Below are positions 22,362 to 34,828 of a DNA stretch of 64,000 bases, in pieces. This DNA is from Bimuria novae-zelandiae CBS 107.79 (taxonomy: Eukaryota; Ascomycota; Dothideomycetes; Pleosporales; Didymosphaeriaceae). The stretch spans positions 294,260-358,259 of the forward strand of contig ML976680.1 in the NCBI GenBank assembly GCA_010015655.1, in the 5' to 3' direction. A program made the translations under genes and the position numbers. The notes beneath the pieces were generated by a model that had not been told where the DNA came from, did no database searches, and saw only the letters and a program-made list of their open reading frames with translations. Within the stretch, counting starts at the first letter, position 1; every line of letters starts with the position of its first letter.

Positions 22362-22747
22362 TATATCGGCGCAGGTCACTTAAAGGATCGATGTTGGCGT
22401 ATCTCCTAGTAGAGACATATAGGAGTGCGTATATAAGAATATAGCCTTAAATAAATTAAGTGCCTATAGGCCTGGTACGAAAGGATACAGAAAAGGTACT
22501 AAACTATAAAAGCCCTAAGCTCTTCTAAATACACCTTTTCTTAAATAGCTAGCTAGCACATAACTGCTATAGGTTAACCGTTAGTCTAATAGATCTAAAA
22601 TAGGTCCGAATTAGATCTGTAGTTCCCTATCGGTCTAATAGATCCAAAATTAATCTAATATAAATAAGTGTTAGTTTTTAAATAATCTTAAATTTTATTT
22701 TAACTAGCTAAGGGTTTTCGTGTTAACGAGTAATTATTCCTATTATA
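22362..22747 (-). repeat. Gypsy B 3' LTR (386 bp)
   Basis: Runs from TATATCGGCGCAGG (TGTATC mutated) to CCTATTATA. It is 50 bp longer than the other LTR owing to a duplicated GTCTAATAGATC segment near 22590-22660. Its outer 75 bp are little mutated; the inner part is AT-rich. Confidence 0.85.
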
Positions 22748-22761
22748 CTACCCCCTCCTTT
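22748..22761 (-). promoter_or_regulatory. Gypsy B polypurine tract
   Basis: On the minus strand AAAGGAGGGGGTAG directly precedes the left LTR, the usual plus-strand primer position, fixing the element's polarity. Confidence 0.7.
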
Positions 22762-22949
22762 ATAACTTGTAGATAGTCCCTTATCTATACTATGTGTGAA
22801 TTATTTCGCGCGTTTTAGCTATTTTTAGCAACTAGCGTAGTTAGTAACGTTATAGTAGTAATTATAACTTTACTAATTAGTTAATTTCTATTTATCTTAT
22901 TTTACTAATTATACGCGTTTAGTCGCGGTAACGTGCTTAATTATAAGTT

Positions 22950-23438
22950 CCCTAAGCTATCCTCTAAAAAGTGTAGCTACTACACCTCTTAAAATAAGAT
23001 GTACAACCCTATAAGTATAATAATTTTAATTTTAGTCTATTTTAATAATAAATTAGGTAGGTACCTAACTTCGTAGAGTCTAAATTTTAAACTTTTAAGA
23101 GGGCCTTGCGGGATTAGAAGGGGGCTAGTAAAGAGGACGCTACTACCCTCTAACCTGCGCTTAATAAGGCTGCGAAGGACCTAGGCATAATTATATAAGT
23201 TACTTAGGCGGGTAAGGCTAGGCTAACTTTTGTAAAATTGCTGCTCGCATAGCATTCTGCTTTTATGCGGGTGGAGGATCGTCTACGGCGTGTGGAGAAG
23301 GTAGTGGATAATCTTTATAACACCATAAGGACGGCTTCGGAGGGGGGTTAGGGGAAGGAAAAGGGTAAGAGAAAGGGGAAGGCGCCTATTGCCCTTAAGG
23401 ATGCTTTACCTAAGCCCTCTAATTTAGATAAAGAGTAG
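22950..23438 (+). pseudogene. antisense Cys/coiled-coil ORF of Gypsy B
   Basis: This lies opposite to gag-pol just inside the 3' LTR. One plus-strand frame from about 23115 to a TAG at 23436-23438 has stops mainly at probable Gln sites and a helical, charged text: FMRVEDRLRRVEKVVDNLYN, then GKEKGKRKGKAP. Upstream, in another frame, 22959-23010 reads KKCSYYTS and NKMYNPIS, a Cys-X2-Cys-like cluster if the Tyr codons come from Cys. The two parts may be exons or a frameshift. No known domain was recognised. Similar frames occur in Gypsy A and C. Confidence 0.45.
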
Positions 23439-25799
23439 AATTAGATTTTTTTTATTTTTCTTTTCCTTCTAGTACTATTAGAATTTAAAACTTTTAGGCC
23501 TACTACTCTGTTCCTTACTCCTATAAGTAAATCCACTAACTTAATACCTTTAGAGGTCTAGGGCGATTTAGATACTTATTATAAAATTATTTTAGCTTAT
23601 AGGAGGCTCCTATAAAGTTTAATATAGAGTACTATACTAGATCTAGGTTATGTCCTACCTACTTAACTTTATATTTAAGAATATTTTAAAATAACCTATT
23701 AACTAAAATCTCCTTAACTTCCTATTCCTCTACTCTATTAATAAGGATATTTAGCGGTTTTAAAGCTTCTTATCTTAGTAGTAGGTCTTAAGGATCTTTA
23801 TAGAGGAGATTTAAAGTAAAAATATAATAGATTTAGGACCCTAAAGAAAGTTTAAGTCTATATAAGTAACTAACTTGTTCTATTACTTTAAAAGGGCCCT
23901 CTTACTTATTAGATAGCTTTTAGCTAAATCTTAACACCGTAAGATTATAAGCGTCTAAGTAGACTATATTACTAATATTCTAGTTAACTAGGCAATAGTG
24001 TTAATTAATTGTAAATTATATTTAGTTTTATGCTTATTTTATATTTTTCTTTACTAGCTACTAAGCGGCATGCATTTATTTAGCTAGTAATTAAGTATCT
24101 TTAATATTTAAATAATTCTAGGACTTAGTAAATAAGGTAGGATTCCAATCGTAACTTTAACGGGGTTTGGAGCTATATAGGATCTAGTAGGGTAACATGC
24201 TAATAGCCAAATAGGGTAGAGTAACCTACGCTCGATTAATTAGGGGTAGAAATAAACTCTAGTTATCCTAGTAGTAGGATACGAAGGGGCGTAGCCTCTA
24301 GTCAATATACTTATTTATAATTTCTGTCTAGCCATCTATCTCTTTATAGTACGTGGTAGATAGCTTCACTTTAACGCCTATAATCTAATAAAACTCTAAC
24401 TAGAATGTAGAAACAAACTAAGGACCTTAATTAAAAATAATAGAGTCTAGAGTGTATCTAAATTAGTATACTTATTATATAAATAAGTTAGCCATTTCGC
24501 GGGCATTAATCGATTTATAGTAAAAAATAAATACTACTTATTTAAATAAATAATGAATAACTACTATAATATAATTGTATCTAGCCTTGTCTTTAAGAAA
24601 TTTTTTAAAGTTAATGTATAGATATTGCATAGGCCTATTAGGGATAAGTAATAGATATAAAAACCCTAGAGTGGGAGTCTACCTTAGGTGTGCACGTTGG
24701 CATGGAATGTAGTTTTATATATACTACTTATAGGTAGCTTCTATTCCCTTCCAGTAGTACTTTCGAGAGAGCAATTGGTAGGTTTTTATATAACCTAGAT
24801 AAGCCGTTGACTTCTAATTATGGATTTCCCGGATAAGGCGGGTATATAGAGTAGATTCGGGAGGGACGCACAGTCTGTCATTATATAGAATAAGACTATT
24901 ATAACTCTAATATTTCTTTAGTAGGGACTAGCGTTTTATAATAAATTTAAAGTAGTTCTCCTACAGCAAGGCTTTAATAAGTTAATAAAAATTTAGACTT
25001 ATAATGTCTTTATTAGTTAATAAGGCGAACACGTCGACTTTAGCATTAGACTTCTTAATATAGGTCTAGGCTAGGTTAGAGTTAATTTAGGGATTAAGTT
25101 AATAGGGCCCTAGGAATACTTAGCTACGATTATTATTTTAAATAGTTTTAAGGTCCGTAAAATCTTATTCTTATTAACTTAAAATATTAGCTTTAGCGTT
25201 ACTTTTACCTAGCGTGTATTTAATCTAGAAGTCAAACGAGGATAGTATTTCGTACTAGTAAACTTAATAAGTATTAAGGACCTTAGTAGTTATAAAGTAT
25301 TCTAAGGATTAATAATCTAAAAAAACTTAAATTATAGTTTAGGTAGAAGCGAGTTCTACGCGCTACTTAATAAAGGTAGTAATAATAATAAATAATTCCT
25401 TATTATAGACCTTCTAGTTTAGTTTAGATCTAGTTCGGACATGACTATAAAATGCTACTAGTTAAACTTTTCTATCTAAATGTTCCTAGGATAGTACTCT
25501 TATAATTACTCTATTTAATGCGCCTGTTTCTACCTTAGTAAGTAGTTTAGGGTTAAAGTAATAGAGAGTAAGGATAGTTAGTAACGCCTATTTAATTTAC
25601 TAAAAGGCGACTTTATACTCTAAACTTTATTTAAATAGGATTTAAGAACTTTATAGGGTACTAATAGGTTTTGTAATGCGGGAGAAGTCATTAATAAATT
25701 ACTAATAGAACCTAGTAAATCTAAAGAATAACTTTACACCTATTATAGTTATAGGGGCTTTCTAGTTCTGTAGTGCTTCTACCTTGGCTAGATCTACCT
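23439..25799 (-). other. Gypsy B integrase-side region, degraded
   Basis: By polarity this should hold RNase H and integrase on the minus strand. The text is heavily mutated and no motif could be fixed with confidence. Confidence 0.4.
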
Positions 25800-26400
25800 C
25801 CATACCAGTATTAGTAAGGATATAACCTAGGTATCAGGTCCAAGTCACATGGAATTCACTTTTGAGGATGTTGACTTAGAGGCTAGCTTTCTAGAGACGA
25901 TCTAATACCTTCTAAACGTGCTTAATGTGTTCCTTAACGGTGTTAGAATAGATAAGGATATTATCCAGGTACGTAATGCAAAAGTTATTAAGATAATTAA
26001 TAAAAACGTTATTTATATATTACTAGTAAGTAGCTAGTCTATTATATAACCTAAAAGGCAATACTTTGCACTTATAAGATTTATATTAAGTCTAAAATAT
26101 AGTATACTCTTCTAATTTAGGATCTATGCGAATTTTATTAAAGGTAGCTTAAATATTAAATTTAGTAAATATCTTAACTTTAGAGGGGCGAGCTAAAAAT
26201 TCGTTAATTTTTAAAATTAGGTAGGAGTCCATTTAGGTTAGAAGGTTAAGTTTATAATAGGCTATATATATTTAAAAATCTCCGTTTAGCTTTTATACAC
26301 AAAGGATAGGAGACGCGAAAGGGCTTTAACTATGCTTAATAAATTCCTTTTAAAGATGTTTTAGAACGTACTTTTTAATAGCCTCTAGTTCTTCTAGACT
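25800..26400 (-). pseudogene. Gypsy B reverse transcriptase remnant
   Basis: The minus strand reads SPFASPILCVQKLNGDFQIY-like text, then CITYLDNILIYSNTVKEHIK around 25950 (YLDD changed to YLDN), then SEFHVTQTQYLGYILTNTG. This is Ty3/Gypsy reverse transcriptase, different in sequence from that of Gypsy A. Many Gln-type stops. Confidence 0.8.
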
Positions 26401-28645
26401 GGATTTATATAGAGGACTATAGTTATTTAGAAGGGGTTTAGTAAGTATAATCTTATAGTTATATAGTTAATGCGTAGGTAGCTTATTAGCTATATTTTTG
26501 CTAAACACATCTTAATACTAATAGTATATCTAGGAAAGTTATTCTTTAATAAGATAAGTATTTTTAGGATCTTTAGTGTAGTGTTAAGTTTATATATAGT
26601 TTAATAGGTGTTTAATTTCGTACAGAGAAGTAGTAAAGAATTTATTAACTAGCTTTTTTATATTAAAGTAAAAGGCGTTTACTAAGATAAGAGTAATTAT
26701 AGGCATTTGCATCGCCTATAGAGCAGATACAGAATAGGTAGGTTTTAGAGCGGGATCTTAAGAAATTAGGGGTGCTATCTTCCTACTTAGAGGGAGAGGA
26801 TAAGGTAGTCAAATAAGGCCCTTAATATAATTAACTATAGGGCTGTTCTTTATCTAATATTATTCCTATTCCTATAAGATATTCTAGTAATAAATATCTT
26901 ACTACATCTCTAAGTTCTAAATTAGCTATTCTAGCTACATTAAGATAGTTTTAAAAGGATCGTAAGTCTTAGGATACTTTATTAGCTATAAAATTTAATT
27001 TTACTTTATACCTAATTAAAGCTTAAAGCGCTTAAGCTATTAAAGTCTTAAAATATAGTCTTATATTCCTAAGTCTATTACTATAAAGGGGTAGTTACGG
27101 ATCGTTCGCCTATCTATCCTTATATATAAATAAATGTATTAGTCTACTAGGGTACGAATCTTATTCAAGAACCCTTAAACTATAATATAGTATAGTAGTT
27201 TTTAGATAGGAATATAAAGTAACTAAGATAAAGAAGCTATAATTTAAGAATTAATAAAAAGAAAATCTTAGGCACTAGTATTAATAAGGGTACCAAGTTA
27301 AATCCCGTACCCGTTTAAATAGAGTATAAGGGGGGTTCGAAAGTAAGGACCTCCTAGTAACTTTAATAAATCTATATTAGAAAGGTTATACTTACTTATA
27401 CCTAAGGTAAAGGCTTTTCTTAGGCGTCTTTATTTCCTAGGGATACTTCCTTATCCGTATTAACGTATTCTTAATTAGAGTCTAGTTCTACTCTAATCTC
27501 GCGAACGCGGGATTGAGGGAATCTTTAGTAAAATATTTTAACTTTTTATATTTATAGTAGATATTAGAACTTATCTATATTATTAAAGGTTATAACGGCG
27601 GGACTATCCTGTCTTAGAGCGTATTTAGAGTAGATTCCTTAATAGGTCTATATAGTACCTTAGTTAGGGTACTAAGGTGAATTTCTTCCTTATAGTTTTT
27701 CTTACGCAGAGGTTAATTTATACTAGTTATTAAATAGGTAAAAGGACTTATTAGTATATTCCGCGTTTCTAAGTTAAAGGGTATTAGGTAGGCTACTATT
27801 TTCTTAAAGGAATTATTTTATAGGTACTTAAACCCTATATTTAGAGCCCTTAAGGATAGTGTTATTTTTTCCTATAAGAATAAAAACTATTTATTTTTAT
27901 AAACTCTACCTTAGATTACTAAACTAATACACTTAGCCTTAAAGGTAGGGAAAGTTTCTTTAGAGGTTATCTTTAAGCGTTAAAACGTAGTCTAGTACTT
28001 AGCTTTCTTATTACTAAATATAAAAAATAATAATAGTAGTTTAATTATCTCTTTAGTATTCTTAAACTATAACGTATTTAAAGTAGCTAGGTACTAGGAT
28101 TCTAAATATTCGCAAGTAGTACTAAAAGTATATCCTTATACTAATACTATATAAGCGTGTTTACTTAGATAGTAATTTACGTTAATCTCGAGATAGTCCC
28201 TAATTAATACTTACTATTAAGGAAAGGTAGGTTCTTTCCTATTAATTAAGAATTCTATCTTAGGAGTTTGCTTAGATAGCTTTGCTATAATAGTAGCGGG
28301 AGATTTAGACTAGTATTAGAGGGCTATTAGGGGCAATTTAATTATAAGCCGGGCTTAGTCCCTAGCTTAAAATTCTTTAGTTAATTACTTTAATTATGCT
28401 TGTATTTAACGCAATTAGTTTTAAAAAGCTATTACTAAGTTAGTAGATTAAACTAAATTAGCTTTAAGTCTAATAATAAGATTATTTAAAGTATTATTAC
28501 TTTCTTTATCTTCTTTACTCTTTAAAAGTTCTAGGGGTGGCTAATAGTCTCCCTAAGTCTAACTCTAGGCCGCCTGTCGTGCCGTTTTTAACAATGCTAA
28601 AGTAAATATTAACGTTTAATTTTAAGTTTATAAGTTATTAGTAGT
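26401..28645 (-). other. Gypsy B gag-protease side, degraded
   Basis: AT-rich sequence upstream of the reverse transcriptase on the minus strand, thus expected to hold protease and gag. No motif is clear. Confidence 0.4.
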
Positions 28646-28647
28646 TA

Positions 28648-31600
28648 ACGTACATGCATAGCGAGTGGCCGGGCATAGCGAGTGGCCGAAAATGCCAAGA
28701 CCCCATCAAAATCTACACTCTACACAATAGTACAGAACGCACACAAATAGTAATAAGAAATTGTAGTAGGCCAATCTACTCAGAATCTACTTCTACTTCT
28801 TTTTTACACGTACGCGAATTATGCCCAGCCTCGCTGTAGCGTCCATAGCGCCGTTAAGTTAATTCGCCTCTATTAGCGCGTACCCTCTTCTTCGCCTTCT
28901 TCCTATTACTACGCGTCGCAAAGTCCTTTAGGGCAGCTAGTTACTAGCTATTAGTAGTTATAAGGACCCCTTCCTGCTATAGTCACTTTCTCTTATGCGA
29001 TTTACGTCGTGTGGCAGCCTTATTAGTAGCTTAAAGCTTAGCGTTACACTTTATTATTAATAACGTGCCTGTGCATAGCGCGCACGGATTCGCAACGCGC
29101 ATACTAAACACTAGAATACTAAAACACCCCTAAACTTTAACCCGTTATAACTCAACTAGTATAGTAGCTATTAATAAAGCGTTAGCAGCAATCGAATCGC
29201 GAGAGCTTAAAAATAAAATTGTATACTAGTAATATGCTAATAAGTATAACGTATTAAGAAGTGCGTTAAGCTAGAGACACTAAGGCGTTTCACGCTTAAG
29301 AGCTAACTATATAGCTAATAAATAATCTCTTGCGCCACATTAAGAGCTAGAGCTTATACGGTATATTACTAAGCTTACTAAGTAAGGCCTACCTCCTATA
29401 AGGGAGATAATTAGGAATTTCTCCTTTAAAGTAGCACATTAGCAGCTTAGTAAGTGCTAGGTTACTCGCTTTATTAATAGACACGAGATCTATCTTATCT
29501 TAAAGTAGACTATCGCTATAGATTATACGCGCTACTTGGCTAATTCTAAGTTAAAATACCATTTCTACTTTAAGCTTCTGCATCGAAAGATCACCAAATA
29601 TCACCTTAAGGCTTAAGATATATATAATATAGATAAAAAGGGCTTCTTAATTAGCTTAATAGGTAAAAGCAAGAGGATATTTAGCAGGCGTTAATAGGAG
29701 AAGAAGGAGGTTCGAGCCTCTCACTAGGATAGATCACGCGAGTTTTTAATACTCCTGGCCTGCTACTGTGCCGATAGGAGCTCGCTACCTCCAGGCCTTA
29801 TCTACGCAGCTATAAAAGGAGCTATACAATCAAGCTAGGTGCAGGATATTAAGGCAGGAGAATATAAGGTGTTCATCTTATTATCTCTAATAGGCTGGTC
29901 AAACGATGACGTAGGGCTAGCCTGGCTTAAGCAAGTGTTTAATCGCTGTATAAAGTAGCGATTAAGTAGATAGAGATTATTTATCCTTAATAGCTATAGA
30001 TCTTATCTCACGATAAAGTTTATCAGCTACTATAATTGCTATAAGATACTCCTAATAGTCCTCCCTCCTTATTCAACTTATTCGCTCTAGCCGCTTGATG
30101 TAGCGCTATTTAAGCTACTCTTTTAAGCCTACTCTAACAAGCTCACTAACTATCTATATAAGGCTTAAGGCCTTATTCTAATTAAGAAAGGAGACTTCTT
30201 CCCACTATTCTAGAAAGCTTAGCAGGCCTTGTTTAAGCAATTAACGATATTAAAAGCGTTTAAAGCTACTAGTATATAGCTAATAGATCCTAACGTTATC
30301 CTTAAGAGATTCGCGAGTACGCTAGAAACTAAGCGGAGCTTATTATTAGGGCTCTTTAACAGTAATTAGGGAAAGCTCGATCGGTTAGTCTAAGTTGCTA
30401 TTAATAATAGCTATTAGTATAAGGCAAGAAAGCTACGTTTAAGCGTTTACTATCTCTCTATGCAGAATAAGCTTTTAATACATAAAAATAAGGGCTTAAT
30501 AGAGGCTCTTTAGCATAAGCAGAAGCATAAGAAAAAGAGCAAAGTCCTTAACCTTTAATAGTGCTAAGAATATTATAGTAGCGCTATCTTCTAGTCTCCT
30601 TGTAAGACGCGTGAGGCTTAAGCTAAAGAAGTAGTATAAGAGCGAGATAAGAGAGAGGGAAAATTTTAAAAAGCATAGGCTAAGAAGTAGCGTAAGGAGG
30701 CTTAACTACAGCGTTAAGTTAAGCTAAAGGAGAAGCGTGTAGAGAGGCAAAGGCTAAAAAAGATAAGGAAGCTAAAGTAAGCTAAGAAAGTAGCTAAACG
30801 CGCACGTAAAGTTAAAGCTTAATACTAAAAAAAAACAACCTAATAAACCTAATAACGTAAGCGTAAAGCCTCCTAAGCGCCCTCCTCTAAGAACAAGCGT
30901 TAAAAATAAGTAATAGAGGATAGAGCTCGCGATGTAGTTACATCTCCTCTATTAGCTACTCTACTAAAGGTCACATCGCGAGGGCGCAACGTTAACCTTC
31001 TATAAAAATATAGATAGCACAAGTTAATCGCAAGCATCTAATTACTACAACACTACGGTCTTATTAGTATTAAGCTATTATGTGGCGTTATATAGCCTTA
31101 TTCTTAAGATTAAGTAGATAGCGTTTTAGCGTACGCGCTACGAATCCATGCGCGCTGCGTATAGACACGTTACTAAAAAATACGCTATTAGCTTAGCGCC
31201 TTTTACGAGCTTTTTAACTACCTTAACTATACTTATTAGGGAGCTATCTAGGTGCCTCTAAATCCTCTCCTTCACTAGCGTCGATTGTAACCCTAATTCT
31301 AGGGTGTTGCTAGGCGTCTGCGATTGCCACGTACTATCGCGTATAGTAGAAGGCGAAGACGTACGCAGACAAACGTTAAGCTTTAATATTATTACTTTTA
31401 GGTTAAGGGGAATAAGGCTAGCGCCTTAAAAGCCTCTTTAAATATTACTTTAAGTTATTATAGCCTTAAAAGTGGCAATAAAACAAGATAGGAACTTAAT
31501 TTTAGTAATATACGTAATATAGTTGCGTATTAGATCTTTAGCTTGGCGCCTATATACCTTCTTTAACGGCGAGAAACACCCCACATCTAGTGGCTGCAAG

Positions 31601-32619
31601 AGGTACGACGAATGTAGAGGCATATAGAGAGTAATAATCTTCCTATCCTTATAGTATTACTAGAATTCGAGCAAGTTATAGCTCTCGTAGCTATTAATAA
31701 TAAGTAACTAATAGCTACTAATAGTACGCTCTTTTATATGCGCGTTAAAGTGCTTTAGCTACTATAGACTAAGCTTATTATTTGTCTAGCCGTTCTTAGA
31801 GACTGCGAGAACCTAGTCGCGAGGTAGATCCTTCTCTTAGTACCAGGCAGAGAGGTGGTGCTTGTCCTAAAAGATAAGGAAGGGTGGGATCGCCTACCCT
31901 GTCGCGTTAATACTATAAATAGCTATTATTTACTTTTAATTACCTTGCTGCACGCTCTTTAGCTTACCTTAACGCTTAAAGCCTGTAATAACTACTCCTA
32001 TTAATATTATGCCTATTATAAAGCTAGTCTTGTTAAAGTTGTAGGTATCTTCATCCAGGATACTATACTTAGCTTTAGTATTCTCTACAAGCCGGAACTA
32101 GCCCTGTACAACCTTAGGATCCTCACAGAGGGCTCTCTTATAGTTATACTTTTAATTAAACTTAACTTAGAGCTCTAGCTAGCGCTTAATAAAGTGGTAA
32201 GGCTACTTTTAACTAACTAGCTTGTTATAGCGTGTATCTAGTAAAGAATTAACTATATTTTTTATAGTAGCAAGCCGGGGCAGAAACCCTCGCGTATCTA
32301 GATTAAATATATACTATATAGTTACCTGCTCCTCTCTTATAGTAAGTTTTATTAAGTTAGGTGCGCAGTCGCGTCGAAAGGTAGTTTTAGCGCGTTTTTA
32401 TTATAGTGTTCTTTTAGTAACGCTATAGACTACTATAGCGCGTGAAATTAAAAGTAGCGCGTCTCCTTTAATAGCTTAAAGCGCAAGCTATAATCTAGCC
32501 TCTTTTAATTTAGGTAGTTTATTACGTTGTTGAGATATCGCGTTGTAGTAGAACGTTTTGATGGGGTCTTGGCATTTTCGGCCACTCGCTATGCCCGGCC
32601 ACTCGCTATGCATGTACGT
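28648..32619 (-). mobile_element. pogo-A copy 1, Fot1/pogo-type DNA transposon, split by pogo-B
   Basis: Terminal inverted repeats of about 60 bp start ACGTACATGCATAGCGAGTG at 28648 and, inverted, at 32619, each with GCATAGCGAGTGGCCG twice. TA lies on both sides (28646-28647, 32620-32621), the Tc1/mariner/pogo target. Without pogo-B the element is 1862 bp, matching copy 2 (1861 bp). The transposase lies on the minus strand and is full of stops. A C-terminal CCHC knuckle (about 28770-28860) survives, as in copy 2. Confidence 0.9.
29063..31170 (+). mobile_element. pogo-B, Fot1/pogo-type DNA transposon inside pogo-A copy 1
   Basis: Imperfect terminal inverted repeats start ACGTGCCTGTGCATAGCG (left) and ACGTGTCTATACGCAGCG (right, inverted); TA flanks both ends. 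The 2108-bp element carries a plus-strand transposase remnant: a Tc5-type helix-turn-helix region (LRANYIANK and ELELIRYITKLTK), then YNIDKKGFLI, FILNSYGSHLTIKF and PPYSTYSLQPLDVALFKLL, the DDE_1 core with the first Asp retained and the next changed to Asn. Dead copy. Confidence 0.85.
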
Positions 32620-32836
32620 TACTACTTTTTTATCTTAGCGTAACTTTACGCGACTTTTTAAAGTTAAACTAATTTATCTATAATTAGGAGTTCTAAACCT
32701 TAAAACTTTAATTAGTAAAAGGTCTCTAGAATCCTGCCTATAAAGAAAACTAGGGACGCGCTAACGCGGGTCCGTTTCGTTCTTATAGTAATATTCTTTA
32801 AAGCTATTACTAGTAGTAATAACCTTTTCCGTATAA

Positions 32837-33172
32837 TATATTAGCGTAGGTTACTTAAAGAATTAATATTAGCGTATTTTTTAGTAGAGGCATATAGAAG
32901 TGCGTGTATAAAAATATAGTTCTAAATAAATTAAGTGCCTATAGGCCTGGTACGAAACGATATAGAAAAGGTACTAAACTATAAAGTCCTAAGCTTCTCT
33001 AAATACACCACTTCCTATATAGCTAGCTAGCACATAACTACTATAGGTTAACCATTGGTCTGATAGATCCGAAATTGGTCCGATACGGATGAGTGTCGGT
33101 TTTCGGATGATCTCGAATCCTGTCTTGACTGGCCAAGAGTTCTCGTGTCAACGAGCGATTGTTCCTGTTACA
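32837..33172 (-). repeat. Gypsy B 5' LTR (336 bp)
   Basis: Matches the left LTR. Its inner part (32837 to about 33045) is strongly mutated, whereas the outer 125 bp up to GTTCCTGTTACA have normal composition. Confidence 0.88.
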
Positions 33173-33194
33173 CGCGCTAAAAGCTATACTTTTA

Positions 33195-34541
33195 TAAAAA
33201 TATAATAATAAGAAATAAAGACTAGTGTTTTATTATTTAGGGAAGTTCTTAGGAGCGAAACTTAACTATAAATTTTATAATAAGAAACTCTTAGTAATTA
33301 TTAACTACTTTAAGTAGTAGGAAGTATAGCTTAAGGAAGTAAAGTACTAAGTAGAAGTCTTTTTAAAATATCTAAATTTTACCTACTTTATAACTATAAA
33401 GAAGCTTAATAGGAGGCAGACTAGATAGTTTAAATAGTTAGTAAAATATAACTTTTAGATTCCTTGCCTAGCAGGAACTGCTAACAGAGCGGTATACGAC
33501 CTTAGTAGACGATCTAATTTTATAGAAAAGCAAAGCAATATTAACCACGACGCTATTCTTACAAAGATAGAGGATGGAACACTACGCTATAATAAAACGT
33601 AGCTTATGCTTGTGCTAAAAGCACGACGTGCAGACCTTACTTATTATAAGCCTCTTATAGCTAATTTCTAAAACTATAAAAAACTTATAAATAATAATTA
33701 AAATGCGTATAATTTAAACTAGACTTTAAAGTTATTTCCCCGCGATTACAGGAATAGGATATAAATAAGTAATTAAGTAATACTACTATTAGTTAAGAGA
33801 CTATACAAAGATAAGGAATAAGGATACCTAAAAATTATAAAAATAGTACGCTAAGTCGCGAATAAATACGCTATTTCTATACTATAGTAGATAGTATAGA
33901 AGGTACTAGGCAACTATTTAGCATGTTACTAAAATAAGCCTAAAAGATATAAGTCCTATAGCCTTCTTTAACTACTATAGCTATCCCTAAGGCTATAGTT
34001 TAGTGTAACTATAAACTTTATTATAAAGCTCCTAGTATTACTAGCACTAAGAAATAAATGTCTTTATAATATTATCTTAGTTATAGTTTATTTACTAACT
34101 AAGAAGTTAAGATTTGTGCTAATTAAAGAAGCTATATTAGTAAAAGAACTAGCCTATATAGTAAAATAAGAACTTATATCTTAGGTTAGACAACTAGACG
34201 AGTTTATTACTAATAGAGCTAAGATATTTATATCTTTATATTAGGCTACGTTTACTACTATACTAGGTATTAAGTATAAACTCACGACGAGCTTCTTCCT
34301 AAAGATAAATAAATAAACGGAGCGAACTAACTAATTATTAGAATAATAACTTTAGATATATGTAAATAAGCTATAGGATAATTAGGTCGAGCTACTACTA
34401 ATAGCTTAACTAGCATATAATAGCGCAAGACTAGCGACTATAGGGTACTTGCTATATTACGCTAACTACGGATATAAGCTAATAACTTACTAAGATCCGT
34501 TAGATATTAAAAGTATTACGAAGGACACAGCTAATAAGGTA
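33195..34541 (+). pseudogene. Gypsy A RNase H end and integrase remnant
   Basis: The frame resumes after Gypsy B: VFYYLGKFLGAKLNYKFYNK (RNase H), then integrase text with VLGNYLACYLNK, ITNRAKIFISLY, TTFTTILGIKYKLTTSFFLK and NKQTERTNQLLEQ-like, the conserved second Asp region and QTNGQTERxN motif, then AYNSARLATIGYLLYYANYG. The first Asp of FVTDR has become Asn. Broken by many stops and by a solo LTR at 34547. Confidence 0.8.
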
Positions 34542-34546
34542 GAACT

Positions 34547-34823
34547 TGTCACGGCCAGTGACGAAGGCGGTAGGAATCAGCTCTGTTGGGCGCTATGGAC
34601 GAAGATTCTACTCTAAGGAGAAAAGAAGGGAAACCCTCGAGAGCTGAGGAGATGCCATATCCAAGACGCAGTGACCACCTGCAGTCATGTGCGGGCTGTT
34701 GGGGCAGGTGCCTGCCAAGACGTTCTGGGAAGGAGACGCTGTAGTCAGGACGCAGCTACCTGTAGTCACGTGCAGGCTAGTAGGGCAGGCGCCTGCCCCG
34801 ACATTCTGGGAACGGTCCTCACA
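34547..34823. mobile_element. 277-bp solo LTR with perfect TSD in Gypsy A
   Basis: Starts TGTCACGGCCAGTG and ends GGTCCTCACA. The TSD GAACT is identical on both sides (34542-34546, 34824-34828). Composition is fully normal in contrast to the flanks. Inside is an imperfect direct repeat built on GCAGGTGCCTGCC and GCAGGCGCCTGCC. The parent retrotransposon is not present in the window. Confidence 0.85.
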
Positions 34824-34828
34824 GAACT

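Larger units (their letters stand above)
22362..33172 (-). mobile_element. Gypsy B, LTR retrotransposon inserted in Gypsy A
   Basis: LTRs at 22362-22747 and 32837-33172 are direct repeats. The perfect 5-bp TSD CGCGC lies at 22357-22361 and 33173-33177, and joining the flanks restores the Gypsy A RNase H region. The polypurine tract beside the left LTR and a minus-strand reverse transcriptase show that it points left. Minus the nested pogo-A the element is about 6.8 kb. Confidence 0.9.

Noticed and set aside
22397..22747. Gypsy B LTR start placed at TGTTGGCGTATC
   Set aside because: Alignment with the right LTR extends 35 bp further left to 22362, where the CGCGC TSD begins.
28654..28839. 61-codon frame repeated at 42040-42243 on the other strand
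   Set aside because: It lies in the terminal repeats and knuckle region of the two pogo-A copies, antisense to the transposase.
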